Shown in pieces: positions 36,201-45,134 of a DNA stretch of 64,000 bases; the first letter of the stretch is position 1; every line of letters begins with the position of its first letter. The stretch lies in contig NZ_AP024086.1 in assembly GCF_019703855.1 (NCBI RefSeq), positions 1,632,501 through 1,696,500 of the forward strand. The letters run 5' to 3'. Source of the stretch: Desulfomarina profundi (lineage in GTDB: Bacteria; Desulfobacterota; Desulfobulbia; Desulfobulbales; Desulfocapsaceae). The notes under the pieces were generated by a model. That model was not told where the DNA came from and searched no databases. It saw nothing but the letters and a program-made list of their open reading frames with translations. The translations under genes and the position numbers were made by a program.

Positions 36201-37421
36201 TCATCCCGTGACAATATCATCTTTTGCATTGTGATGCAGGTGTTTGATTTTTTCGACCAGCGTATCCATGGAAACTGTAGTATGGATATTACACTGCTTC
36301 ATAATCCGTTTTCCCATTGATGAACAGAGGCAGGCTGTCGACTCAAGAATGAGCTGTGTTCCCTTATTTCGCATAAGGATACTTACTCCTTTCTCCCCTT
36401 CTTCATTTTCCCCCGAGATAATTACCCCGGCTGCTTTCTTTTTATAGATTGCACTCACCGAAGCCATAAGTACATCCAGTGGTCCGACATTGTCGGCAGT
36501 CTTTTTCAGTAGACGCTGTAAAGTCAAACGGGTGCTGTAGGGTTTCAGACACATATAATCTTCTCCTGAAGCCAGATAACAGTTTCCCGCTTCAACACTT
36601 ACACCGTCTACAGCACGCAAAACCTTCATTGAGGAAATAGAGTCAAGATATTCAGTAAATGAATCGATCTGTTTGACATGGCGGTGGAGAACAACGATCA
36701 CCGCTCCACCCATATCAGGTTCCAGTCTGGGGATAATATTCAGCAGATTATAAAATCCACCTTCTCCGCCACCTATAACTGTAACAAAAGTATTTCTCCG
36801 ATACTGCCCTGTGACAACGAGATCAATGGAATCACCGCACACTGAACAGATGATGTTTTCATCCATTCTTGTTCTACTGAAACTGACAACCTCTTTATTC
36901 CCGCATTCTTCACAGAACACTACTCTCTGCTCCTCCTCTGCAGGAAGTGTAAAAGATCCGGAAGCTGTAAAGACCGGACTGACCGATTTCACTTCCATCC
37001 CGGCTGCCTTTTTAACCTTGTCCGTAATGAATTTCTGATGAACCAGCAATTTATTTTCCTGAAAAATAAAATTCTTGCAGATAAAATCCACAGCTCCGTT
37101 CTTCAGTGTATCAAAAGATCTTGCCGTACCTTCCTCTGTAAGACTGGACAGCATAATGGTCGGAGTAGGGCGGTGGATCATGAGATGCTGCAGAGCCGTC
37201 ATCCCGTCCATAAGAGGCATTTCCACATCAAGGAGAATGACGTCCGGGTTGGTTTTCAGCACAAGATCTAGCGCTTCAATACCATTTTGAGCTTCTCCAA
37301 CAATGACTATATCATCACAGTCATCAATCAGGTCTCGAATAAAGCGCCGGAATACAAGGGAATCATCCACTACCAGAAGGGATATTGAGGAAGTTGGGGA
37401 ACCTGTAATTTCTGATTGCAT
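36201..37421 (-). CDS. Response regulator with zinc ribbon and degenerate CheB-like domain
   Basis: Three modules in 406 aa. A receiver domain (about 15-130) has the acidic pair in LLVVDDS, phospho-acceptor Asp65 in VILLDVEMP, and the usual LSSLT and Lys117-equivalent CKN region. Four cysteines at about 170, 173, 192 and 195 (FCEECG, CSVCG) form a zinc ribbon. The C-terminal half looks like a CheB methylesterase, but the nucleophile motif (A)S(T)GG reads IGGGEGG, and the GMGxDG aspartate motif reads SGENEEGE, so the Ser and Asp of the triad are missing. HRHVKQ may retain the His. It is likely a binding module rather than an esterase. No chemotaxis genes are nearby. ATG 37421 is preferred over 37502 because of the GGAAG site. 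Confidence 0.8.
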   Translation of the reverse strand: MQSEITGSPTSSISLLVVDDSLVFRRFIRDLIDDCDDIVIVGEAQNGIEALDLVLKTNPDVILLDVEMPLMDGMTALQHLMIHRPTPTIMLSSLTEEGTARSFDTLKNGAVDFICKNFIFQENKLLVHQKFITDKVKKAAGMEVKSVSPVFTASGSFTLPAEEEQRVVFCEECGNKEVVSFSRTRMDENIICSVCGDSIDLVVTGQYRRNTFVTVIGGGEGGFYNLLNIIPRLEPDMGGAVIVVLHRHVKQIDSFTEYLDSISSMKVLRAVDGVSVEAGNCYLASGEDYMCLKPYSTRLTLQRLLKKTADNVGPLDVLMASVSAIYKKKAAGVIISGENEEGEKGVSILMRNKGTQLILESTACLCSSMGKRIMKQCNIHTTVSMDTLVEKIKHLHHNAKDDIVTG

Positions 37422-37498
37422 TTTTTCTCTTCCAGGCAACCGAATAATTGTGACCTGCCACCCCACAAGGGGAGCCAAGTGCTGTAAAATGAAAATTC

Positions 37499-38149
37499 TC
37501 ACCCACCGTGCTGATACAACCGTTTATCCCGGATGTATTCAACCACTTTTAACGGGACATACTTTTTCAGTTCCCTGTCGTTCTCGCTGATCTTTCTGAT
37601 GAAAGTTGACGAAACTCCAACGGGGATTGTGTCAAGAAACAGAATGTCCTCCCCCCCCCAGTCACTGCTCCAGTGACTCTTTTTCTTTCTGTCATATCCT
37701 ATATTCAAGGCAAGATCAACCATCTTGCAACTATCTACATCTTTTCTGTGGCCGACAATAAGAGATACCTGACTGAGGACCTGTCTGAATGATTTCCAGG
37801 TTAGAATATCAAGAAAGGCATCACTGCCGATAATAAAAAAAAGTGTACAGTCCTCTCCCAGACGTTTTTTCAAAGTTCTGAGTGTGTCTATTGTATAGGA
37901 AGGAGCCGGTAATTGTCCCTCGATACAATCGTACCGGAACATGGGATAATTTTCACAGGCGATCTCCATCATCCTGCAACGGTGGAAAAAGGAGACCAGC
38001 TCGGATTCTGTTTTATGGGGAGGAGCCTTTGATGGGATAAAAATAACCGTATCCAGGGAATATTCCTGAATGGCAGTTTCAGCCAACTCGAGATGGCCAA
38101 AATGTACAGGGTTGAAGGTACCACCCAATACTCCAGCACGCATTTTCAC
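37499..38149 (-). CDS. nadD: Nicotinate-nucleotide adenylyltransferase
   Basis: Makes deamido-NAD from nicotinate mononucleotide and ATP. The 216-aa protein starts MKMRAGVLGGTFNPVHFGHL, containing the GGTFNPxHxGH nucleotidyltransferase signature. IIGSDAFLDILTWKSF and GVSSTFIRK near the end also match. It overlaps the stop of proA by 4 bp (ATGA), so it is coupled to the proline pair at the end of the rplU operon. Length is normal. Confidence 0.95.
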   Translation of the reverse strand: MKMRAGVLGGTFNPVHFGHLELAETAIQEYSLDTVIFIPSKAPPHKTESELVSFFHRCRMMEIACENYPMFRYDCIEGQLPAPSYTIDTLRTLKKRLGEDCTLFFIIGSDAFLDILTWKSFRQVLSQVSLIVGHRKDVDSCKMVDLALNIGYDRKKKSHWSSDWGGEDILFLDTIPVGVSSTFIRKISENDRELKKYVPLKVVEYIRDKRLYQHGG

Positions 38150-39402
38150 ACCCTGACCTGCCCCTGTCCATATACCACAAATTTCTTAGTGGTTAATTCA
38201 TCCAGTCCCATCGGTCCATAGGCATGAAGTTTTGTTGTACTGATACCGATTTCCGCACCAAGTCCTAATTGACCTCCGTCATTAAATCGGGTGGAGCTGT
38301 TGACCATTACAGCCGATGCATCAATCTCATTAATAAATCTCTGGGCAGTTGTATAATTTTCCGTAATAATTGACTCGGTATGCTGGGAGCCATACTTTCT
38401 GATATACTCTTTTGCTTCATCGAATCCTTCAACTATTTTGACGCAGAGAGTCAGATCAAGGAATTCTCTGCCCCAATCATCGGGACCTGCAGGAACAATA
38501 TCTGAAGAAAGGGCGACACTGCTCGGACAACCAAGCATTTTCACTCCTTTTTCACCCAGGGAATCGGCAATCAGGGGAATGAATTTTTCCGCAATTGATT
38601 TGTGAATAAGCAATCCCTCCAAGGCATTACATACTCCAGGTCGGTGGGTTTTTGAATTCAAAATAACAGGTATCGCTTTTTCAAGATCTCCATCTTTATC
38701 CACATAGATATGGCAAACACCTTTATAGTGTTTTAAAACAGGAATGGATGAATTGTTGCAGACAAACCGGATAAGCCCTTCTCCGCCCCTGGGAATGACA
38801 AGGTCTATCTGTTCCTCAAGAGTCAGAAGATGATTGACGGCTTCACGGTCAGTCACCGGAATGACCTGAATACAGTCCCTGTCAACACCCTGATCATCCA
38901 GGGCTTTCTGTAATACTGTTGCCAGGGCAAGATTTGAATGTATCGCCTCTGAACCGCCACGGAGGATTACACTGTTCCCGGCTTTCAGGCAGAGAGCAGC
39001 CGCATCGATGGTCACGTTCGGTCTCGATTCATATATCATGGCGATAACACCAAGGGGAACAGACATTCTCCCGACCAGGAGCCCATTTGGTCTCTTGACA
39101 AGTCCATCAAATTTTCCAACAGGATCAGGCAGGCTGCAAATTTCCGCAAGCCCGCTGACCATGGATTCAATAATGGAATCTGACAGGGTCAGTCTGTCCA
39201 GCATCGCCGGAGAAAGCCCCTTTTCCTCTCCAGCCGCAATATCCTTTCTATTTTCGCCCTGAATATATTTTTTTTCTTCAATAAGTAATTGTGCAATTTT
39301 CTGCAAAACCTGGTTTTTTTTCCCGGTTGACAGAGACATCAAGGAATAGGAACCTTTTCTTGCCTTTTCAGCTATATCAATTACGGTGTTTTTCAGTGTC
39401 AT
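38146..39402 (-). CDS. proA: Glutamate-5-semialdehyde dehydrogenase
   Basis: Second step of proline synthesis; reduces glutamyl-5-phosphate. The 418-aa product has the characteristic VPLGVIAMIYESRPNVTIDA segment, GNSVILRGGSEAIHSN, VIPRGGEGLIRFV, and the active-site cysteine in THRPGVCNALEGLLIH. LGLGAEIGISTTKLHAYGPM closes the protein. Complete, with normal length. It lies about 90 bp after proB and overlaps nadD. Confidence 0.96.
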   Translation of the reverse strand: MTLKNTVIDIAEKARKGSYSLMSLSTGKKNQVLQKIAQLLIEEKKYIQGENRKDIAAGEEKGLSPAMLDRLTLSDSIIESMVSGLAEICSLPDPVGKFDGLVKRPNGLLVGRMSVPLGVIAMIYESRPNVTIDAAALCLKAGNSVILRGGSEAIHSNLALATVLQKALDDQGVDRDCIQVIPVTDREAVNHLLTLEEQIDLVIPRGGEGLIRFVCNNSSIPVLKHYKGVCHIYVDKDGDLEKAIPVILNSKTHRPGVCNALEGLLIHKSIAEKFIPLIADSLGEKGVKMLGCPSSVALSSDIVPAGPDDWGREFLDLTLCVKIVEGFDEAKEYIRKYGSQHTESIITENYTTAQRFINEIDASAVMVNSSTRFNDGGQLGLGAEIGISTTKLHAYGPMGLDELTTKKFVVYGQGQVRV

Positions 39403-39490
39403 CGTATTTTCGTGTTCCTCTTGGGCAATATGAGAGTCTCCTCCACACCTGGTACTTACCGTAGATCAGACTTTCATTGTTCATAATAGG

Positions 39491-40738
39491 CTACAACACT
39501 ACAAGATTATCTCGATGCATAATTTCATCAACATCCTTGTATCCAAGAACCTGTTCAATTTTATCTGTCCGCAACCCTTTGATTCTAAAAAGATCGCCGG
39601 AAGCGTAATTGACTAGTCCAACCGCTATTTTTGTTCCATCTTCATCGACACAAACTACGGAATCCCCAATCTCAAACTCACCAACAAGTCCGATCACCCC
39701 TGAGGGAAGCAGGCTTTTTCCATTTTCAGAGACTGCAGCACAGGCACCTTTATCGAGAACCAGGGTTCCCTTGGGCTTGAGAACATAGGCAATCCACCTC
39801 TTGCGACTCTGCATTTTTTCCTGTTGAGGCAAGAAAAATGTCCCAACCATTTCTCCGGAAAACAGATGTTGCAGAATGTCTCTTTTTTTACCGGGGCCAA
39901 TAAATGAGCTCCCGCCGCCGGCGGCAACCATTTTTACAGCATTTATCTTACTCTGCATGCCGCCTGTTCCCAGTGCGCTTTTGCTGTTGCCAGCCATTGC
40001 TTCAATTTCCGGTGTAATCTCGGAAACGGTGTAGACAGGTTTTGCGGTAGAATCCTGCTGGGGGTCAGCATCATAGAGTGCATCGACATCTGTCAGACAG
40101 ATAAACATATCAGCTTCAATGAGATTGGCCACAAGTGCCCCGAGATTATCATTGTCACTGAATTTTAATTCCTCGGTTGAAACAGTGTCATTTTCATTTA
40201 CGACTGGAATAACGCCGAGTTTAAAGAGGGTAAGGATTGTATTTCTTACATTCAAATATCTGGATCGACTCGAAAGATCGGAATGGGTCAATAGAATCTG
40301 GGCAATTTTTTTATCGTGGTTGTCAAAAGCCTCATCGTATAGATGCATAAGACAGGATTGACCGATTGCTGCCAGAGCCTGTTTTTCTTTTATTGAAAGA
40401 TTTTTATCGGAAAATCTCGTTGTAGTGGGTTGTTTGACCCCAGTCGCTTTTTCATCAGTTTTCTGTGACCGGACTGCTTGGTCCGACCATGCAGGTTTAT
40501 CTGAAAAGTCGAGCTTTTTTCTTCCCGCGGCCACGGCACCGGAAGTGACAAGAATAACCTCTCGTCCACTGTTATGGAGAAAAGATATCTCCCTTGCCAG
40601 ATTCTGTATAACGTCGTAATCCATTCCGTCTTCTGCTGTAAGAATAGCACTGCCGACCTTTACAACTACACGCCTGGCCTTGTCAAAAAGAGTTTGCCTG
40701 AAATATAATCCTTCTTCTCTGTCAATTTGGTTTTTCAT
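39491..40738 (-). CDS. proB: Glutamate 5-kinase with PUA domain and repeat-derived insert
   Basis: First enzyme of proline synthesis, 415 aa. The amino-acid kinase domain has VVKVGSAILT, VTSGAVAAG, PVVNENDTVS, the LTDVDALYDADP motif and GTGGMQSKINAVKMV; a PUA domain fills the last 80 residues (DKGACAAVSENGKSLLPSGV). Between GRKKLDFSD and LSIKEKQALAA it has about 31 extra residues (82-112) that other ProB proteins lack. That DNA is a copy of repeat family B, flanked by an imperfect direct repeat (TTTATCGGAAAA and TTTATCTGAAAA). The reading frame is kept open, so the kinase may still work. It lies between obg and proA. Confidence 0.93.
   Translation of the reverse strand: MKNQIDREEGLYFRQTLFDKARRVVVKVGSAILTAEDGMDYDVIQNLAREISFLHNSGREVILVTSGAVAAGRKKLDFSDKPAWSDQAVRSQKTDEKATGVKQPTTTRFSDKNLSIKEKQALAAIGQSCLMHLYDEAFDNHDKKIAQILLTHSDLSSRSRYLNVRNTILTLFKLGVIPVVNENDTVSTEELKFSDNDNLGALVANLIEADMFICLTDVDALYDADPQQDSTAKPVYTVSEITPEIEAMAGNSKSALGTGGMQSKINAVKMVAAGGGSSFIGPGKKRDILQHLFSGEMVGTFFLPQQEKMQSRKRWIAYVLKPKGTLVLDKGACAAVSENGKSLLPSGVIGLVGEFEIGDSVVCVDEDGTKIAVGLVNYASGDLFRIKGLRTDKIEQVLGYKDVDEIMHRDNLVVL
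40403..40495 (+). repeat. Dispersed repeat family B, in-frame copy inside proB
   Basis: CAGTCGCTTTTTCATCAGTT, then TTCTGTGACCGGACTGCTTGG and CCGACCATGCAGGTTTATC match the other family B copies (6091, 19848). The hairpin CGGAC/GTCCG is preserved. In the proB frame it encodes residues 82-112 without a stop. Confidence 0.6.
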
Positions 40739-40788
40739 GATGCTTTCAAAAAGTGTAACTCAATAGACCCAGTAAGAGTGTAGTAGCC

Positions 40789-41796
<1,008 letters not shown>

Positions 41797-41842
41797 TCAA
41801 TACCACCATCAACTGCTTTCAGATTCAAGTTGAGCAAAAAAA

Positions 41843-41873
41843 AACTCGACCTTGAGTACAGTAAGGTCGAGTT
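41843..41873 (-). terminator. Terminator between rpmA and obg
   Basis: An 11-bp stem AACTCGACCTT / AAGGTCGAGTT followed on the minus strand by a run of nine T. It may act as an attenuator, reducing transcription from rpmA into obg. Confidence 0.8.
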
Positions 41874-41921
41874 CATTTATTCAGGGACTCTCACAAGTCC
41901 AGAAAAAAGTTCTGCGAAAGA

Positions 41922-42179
41922 TCAGGCCTGGGGATAAACACTGACCCTCTTTTTATTTTTCCCGAAATCCTCAAAGGTCACAACACCATCCACTTTGGCG
42001 AAAAGAGTATAATCCCGCCCACAGCCTACATTCGTACCTGGATGAATTTTTGTTCCAACCTGTCTTACAAGTATGTTTCCAGCTTTTACGATCTGACCAC
42101 CGAAACGCTTTACACCACGCCGCTGACCGATACTGTCACGACCGTTCCTTGAACTACCACCTGCTTTTTTATGAGCCAT
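41922..42179 (-). CDS. rpmA: 50S ribosomal protein L27
   Basis: An 85-aa ribosomal protein, starting [20 protein letters not shown] and continuing [20 protein letters not shown], with [19 protein letters not shown] near the middle: unmistakable L27. The N-terminal AHKK is the form without a cleaved extension, so Prp-type processing is not expected. It is the second gene after rplU, 70 bp apart, and is followed by a hairpin terminator before obg. Confidence 0.97.
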   Translation of the reverse strand: MAHKKAGGSSRNGRDSIGQRRGVKRFGGQIVKAGNILVRQVGTKIHPGTNVGCGRDYTLFAKVDGVVTFEDFGKNKKRVSVYPQA

Positions 42180-42249
42180 TTTCTACTCCTTACGGATGAC
42201 GAAGACAGTACCTCTGGTACTGATTACTCTAATTTACAGTTTTATTATT

Positions 42250-42561
42250 TTAAGCGGTTATCGCTTCAATTTTCAAGGCAGTATATGCTTGCCTGTGACC
42301 TTTCTTCAAGCGGTAACCCTTACGTCTTTTCTTTTTAAATACTATAATTTTCTTACCTTTTCCCTGCTCGGCGATTGTTGCGGTCACTTTGGCATTTTCC
42401 AGAAGAGGACGTCCTATCTTGACTTCTTCACCATCAACTACCATGAGAACATCACTTAAATCAACACTGTCCCCGACATTGCCTTCAAGTTTTTCAACAC
42501 GAACCTGATCACCACAGGCAACCTGATACTGTTTTCCACCAGTACGTACTATAGCATACAT
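42250..42561 (-). CDS. rplU: 50S ribosomal protein L21
   Basis: A 103-aa ribosomal protein with MYAIVRTGGKQYQVACGDQV at the N-terminus, then GKKIIVFKKKRRKGYRLKKG and HRQAYTALKI at the C-terminus, as in all L21 proteins. AAGAGG lies 8 nt before the ATG. It is the first gene of the rplU-rpmA-obg-proB-proA-nadD unit and has its own consensus promoter about 70-95 bp upstream. Confidence 0.97.
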   Translation of the reverse strand: MYAIVRTGGKQYQVACGDQVRVEKLEGNVGDSVDLSDVLMVVDGEEVKIGRPLLENAKVTATIAEQGKGKKIIVFKKKRRKGYRLKKGHRQAYTALKIEAITA

Positions 42562-42627
42562 TATATAAACCTCTTAGAGTGAATTCTTCAAACGCTCACA
42601 ACCAACAAATCGGCACAATAACAGACA

Positions 42628-42656
42628 ATTAAAACCATTTTCGTCCTATTTGTCAA
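42628..42656 (-). promoter_or_regulatory. Sigma70 promoter of the rplU operon
   Basis: On the minus strand TTGACA (42656-42651) and TTTAAT (42633-42628) are 17 bp apart, ending about 67 bp before the rplU ATG. This is close to consensus and correctly placed. Confidence 0.65.
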
Positions 42657-42846
42657 TATATTTTTCCGATTACTTACAAAACTCTGTTTATGCAGAAATA
42701 TGCCCATTCATTCGGTATCATCTCCAACCTGCCTGTGTCAAATGGGTGACAGGCAACAATATAAAAATATTATTTACAATATTATTTTATTTCGAGGGAA
42801 TAAACGGCATATCAACAGATTTGTCAATCAGGAAATTGATCTGCAA

Positions 42847-42891
42847 AAAAATGTCCTGATTGATTTCTCTGGAGATCAATCAGGACATTTT
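42847..42891 (-). terminator. Strong hairpin terminator after the AP2-like gene
   Basis: Perfect 16-bp stem AAAATGTCCTGATTGA / TCAATCAGGACATTTT with a 13-nt loop. On the minus strand the stem is followed by TTTTTTGC. It ends transcription from the AP2-like gene about 150 bp beyond its stop and insulates rplU. Confidence 0.8.
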
Positions 42892-43040
42892 AAAAAGGAA
42901 GCTTTAAAATATATCCTGAATCCGTAAACACCCTCAGAGTGACAAGTGATTTTTCACCCTGTGACAGTCAGTATTTTTACCGTTTTTCACCTTATTTATA
43001 AAAATACAGTTACAAAATCAACACGAATTCAGGTGTATTG

Positions 43041-43487
43041 CTATGATGAATATTCAAGGCGAGCTTTTTCCTTCTCCTGACGAATGGAGCACGCCCGCAG
43101 AAAAGCAGCTTTTTTGCCATGCTTGTTTATCGATACTGAAGTTTTACCCTGTTTCCCCTGGTGGGTTACCCAACTCACTTCATATCTGTTGAGTTTTTCA
43201 TTCAAGCGTACACCAACAACACCAGTTCCTGAATTACTCACGGTAACCATATGCTTATTGGTCCTGACCTTGCCAAGTTTCTTCTCGGTTTTATCGCGCC
43301 ATGAGATTGCGGAAAGCAGACTTGAATATCTTCCACCACATTTTTTATCGGAAAAAAACTTCGAATGGGTTTTTCCAAGAAATCTTACCCGGACATACCA
43401 CCCATGAGTCCTTTTGGATTCCTGGTCAATCCTGGCGATGTCCTTATGTTTTTCCAATAATATTTTCTGTTTCTTTTCATCTTCCAT
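43041..43487 (-). CDS. AP2-domain-like small protein (two repeats)
   Basis: A basic 148-aa protein in which two AP2/ERF-like DNA-binding modules can be seen: about residues 24-70 (RTHGWYVRVRFLGKTHSKFF) and about 86-140 (GTGVVGVRLNEKLNRYEVSW, then GKKAAFLRACSIRQEKEKA). The GVxGV.....RYEVSW pattern and the closing helix with AFLRACSIR are typical of bacterial AP2 proteins, which often accompany mobile homing endonucleases. No nuclease is fused or adjacent here. The start at 43487 has GAGGG 6 nt upstream. Function, perhaps DNA binding, is inferred from fold resemblance only. It has its own terminator. Confidence 0.65.
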   Translation of the reverse strand: MEDEKKQKILLEKHKDIARIDQESKRTHGWYVRVRFLGKTHSKFFSDKKCGGRYSSLLSAISWRDKTEKKLGKVRTNKHMVTVSNSGTGVVGVRLNEKLNRYEVSWVTHQGKQGKTSVSINKHGKKAAFLRACSIRQEKEKARLEYSS

Positions 43488-43834
43488 AATCAACCCTCAA
43501 TTATGTTTAGTATTACCCGGTTTATCTTGACCGGTGATTAAATATATGCCACATGTCTGTCGTTTCTCCTCGCAATTATTCAAAAATGAATGGGACAGAT
43601 CAGGTGGCACTTTGATACATTGTACATATCTGTTATATCTATGTTGGAAGAATTCAGTTGCCATTTTCAAAACCTGACAACAGATTTCTGCAATTTCTAT
43701 TAGTTTGTCAAAGCAAGAAAGTCAACAAATTTTTTGCTTTACTGAGAAGAATTATGCTTAATTATCAATATCTCTAATTCGATCCTTTCTCATTTAAACA
43801 AGTTATTCAAGTTAGAAGCGCAATGTGATCTACC
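43488..43834. other. Intergenic region between AP2-like gene and mazG
   Basis: About 350 bp between divergent genes, AT-rich. It must hold both promoters, but no clear consensus pair, gene or repeat was recognised. Confidence 0.35.
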
Positions 43835-44233
43835 ATGAAAAACAACCTCAATCTTCTTGCAGCAACAATCAGGCGACTTCGATCTGAAAACGGATGTCCC
43901 TGGGACAGACGACAGACTGAATCTTCTTTAATCCCATACCTGCGGGAAGAGATGGAGGAACTCATCAGTGCTGTTGAACACGAGGATTATTCCAACATGT
44001 GCGAGGAGCTTGGGGACCTTCTTTATCTTGTTATGATGATAACTGAAATCAATCGGGAAAAAGGTCGATTTGATTTTTCCACTGTTGCAGAATCGATTAA
44101 CGAAAAACTTATCAGACGACACCCCCATGTTTTTGCTGGAAAGCCCTATGAAAATGAGAATGATCTCAAAAAACAATGGGAAAAAATCAAGGCCGAAGAA
44201 AAAGAAAAATCAATTGACACCAATCCCTCCTAA
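43835..44233 (+). CDS. MazG-family nucleotide pyrophosphohydrolase
   Basis: Single-domain, 132-aa all-alpha NTP pyrophosphohydrolase. CPWDRRQTESSLIPYLREEM, EELISAV and EELGDLLYLVMM contain the EExxE and ExxD metal-binding residues, and LIRRHPHVFAG and KKQWEKIKAEEK match MazG C-terminal features. It is half the length of E. coli MazG (263 aa), a common short form. It probably removes abnormal nucleoside triphosphates. It lies about 150 bp before rpsF on the same strand. Confidence 0.9.
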   Translation: MKNNLNLLAATIRRLRSENGCPWDRRQTESSLIPYLREEMEELISAVEHEDYSNMCEELGDLLYLVMMITEINREKGRFDFSTVAESINEKLIRRHPHVFAGKPYENENDLKKQWEKIKAEEKEKSIDTNPS

Positions 44234-44301
44234 TTGTATTATACGCAGTTTTTATCGTTAGGCAATTTATTTATGCAGCAATCCCTGCTGCCCTTCTTGC
44301 T

Positions 44302-44355
44302 CGTGGTTCATAGATACACTGTGAACACGGGCCGAGAACTGCGGAAGCGCTCCGC
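44302..44355 (+). promoter_or_regulatory. Structured rpsF leader (candidate S6:S18 autoregulatory site)
   Basis: Two hairpins, CGTGGTTCA with TGAACACG (44302-44329) and GCGGA with TCCGC (44341-44355), with GGGCCGAG between, lie 30-85 bp before rpsF. Many bacteria regulate rpsF through an S6:S18-binding leader hairpin containing a CCG bulge. The resemblance is by position and partial motif only. Confidence 0.35.
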
Positions 44356-44385
44356 AAACAAATTACAGTCCATAAGGAGGAACTG

Positions 44386-44829
44386 ATGCGCAGATATGAA
44401 ACAATTTATATTCTTCGCCCGAATCTTGGGGAAGAGGAGATCAACAAGGTAGTTGATTATGTTGGTCAGATCATAACAGATGAAGGTGGAACTGTTATTG
44501 ACCTCAACAAATGGGGCATGAAAAAACTTGCCTATCTCATCAAAAAAGAGAGTCTTGGGTATTACGTTTACTGCAATTACGCGACTACTCCCGCTGCAGT
44601 CTCCGAAATCGAGAGAAAATTTAGAATCGATGACTCTGTTTTAAAATATTTGACCATAAAACTGGCCGATTCAATCTCAGATGAACAGATTCAGCAGGCT
44701 GTTGAGGAGATTTCAGCCCGGGAAAATGTTCCCGCCGCAGAAGGGACTCCTGAAGCCGATGAACCAGAAAAAAAACCTGAGGACTCAAAGACAGACGACG
44801 AGGACAAAGGCGAAAAAACCGCTGAATAA
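44386..44829 (+). CDS. rpsF: 30S ribosomal protein S6
   Basis: MRRYETIYILRPNLGEEEIN starts the 147-aa protein, followed by NKWGMKKLAYLIKKES, GYYVYCNY, IERKFRIDDSVLKYLTIKL: a complete S6 domain (about 1-95). An acidic tail of about 45 residues (EKKPEDSKTDDEDKGEKTAE) extends it, similar in nature to the glutamate-rich tail of E. coli S6. GGAGG precedes the ATG. It heads the rpsF-rpsR-DUF2232-rplI-dnaB series. Confidence 0.96.
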   Translation: MRRYETIYILRPNLGEEEINKVVDYVGQIITDEGGTVIDLNKWGMKKLAYLIKKESLGYYVYCNYATTPAAVSEIERKFRIDDSVLKYLTIKLADSISDEQIQQAVEEISARENVPAAEGTPEADEPEKKPEDSKTDDEDKGEKTAE

Positions 44830-44871
44830 GTTAATTCTTTTCAAATAATACCCCATAGAGAGGGCTTGATT

Positions 44872-45117
44872 ATGGCACAACGACCACAAAAAAAATTATT
44901 CTCAAGGAAAAAAGTCTGCCGCTTCTGCGCGGACAAAGAACTTACTATCGATTACAAGGATGTAAAAACTCTACGTAATTTTGTCTCTGAGAGGGGAAAG
45001 ATTATTCCACGACGAATTCTCGGAACATGCGCAACCCATCAGCGTCAGCTGTGTGAAGCCATCAAACGGGCCAGACAGATTGCTTTTCTGCCCTATTCCG
45101 GGTCTTCACAGAATTAG
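44872..45117 (+). CDS. rpsR: 30S ribosomal protein S18
   Basis: An 81-aa ribosomal protein that pairs with S6. [20 protein letters not shown], then [20 protein letters not shown] and [20 protein letters not shown] are standard. CRFCADK with the later Cys keeps the zinc-type motif of many S18 proteins. ATG 44872 is preferred over an upstream in-frame codon because GAGGG is 7 nt before it. It is 42 bp from rpsF. Confidence 0.96.
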   Translation: MAQRPQKKLFSRKKVCRFCADKELTIDYKDVKTLRNFVSERGKIIPRRILGTCATHQRQLCEAIKRARQIAFLPYSGSSQN

Positions 45118-45134
45118 AAAGACAGGGGCACAAT

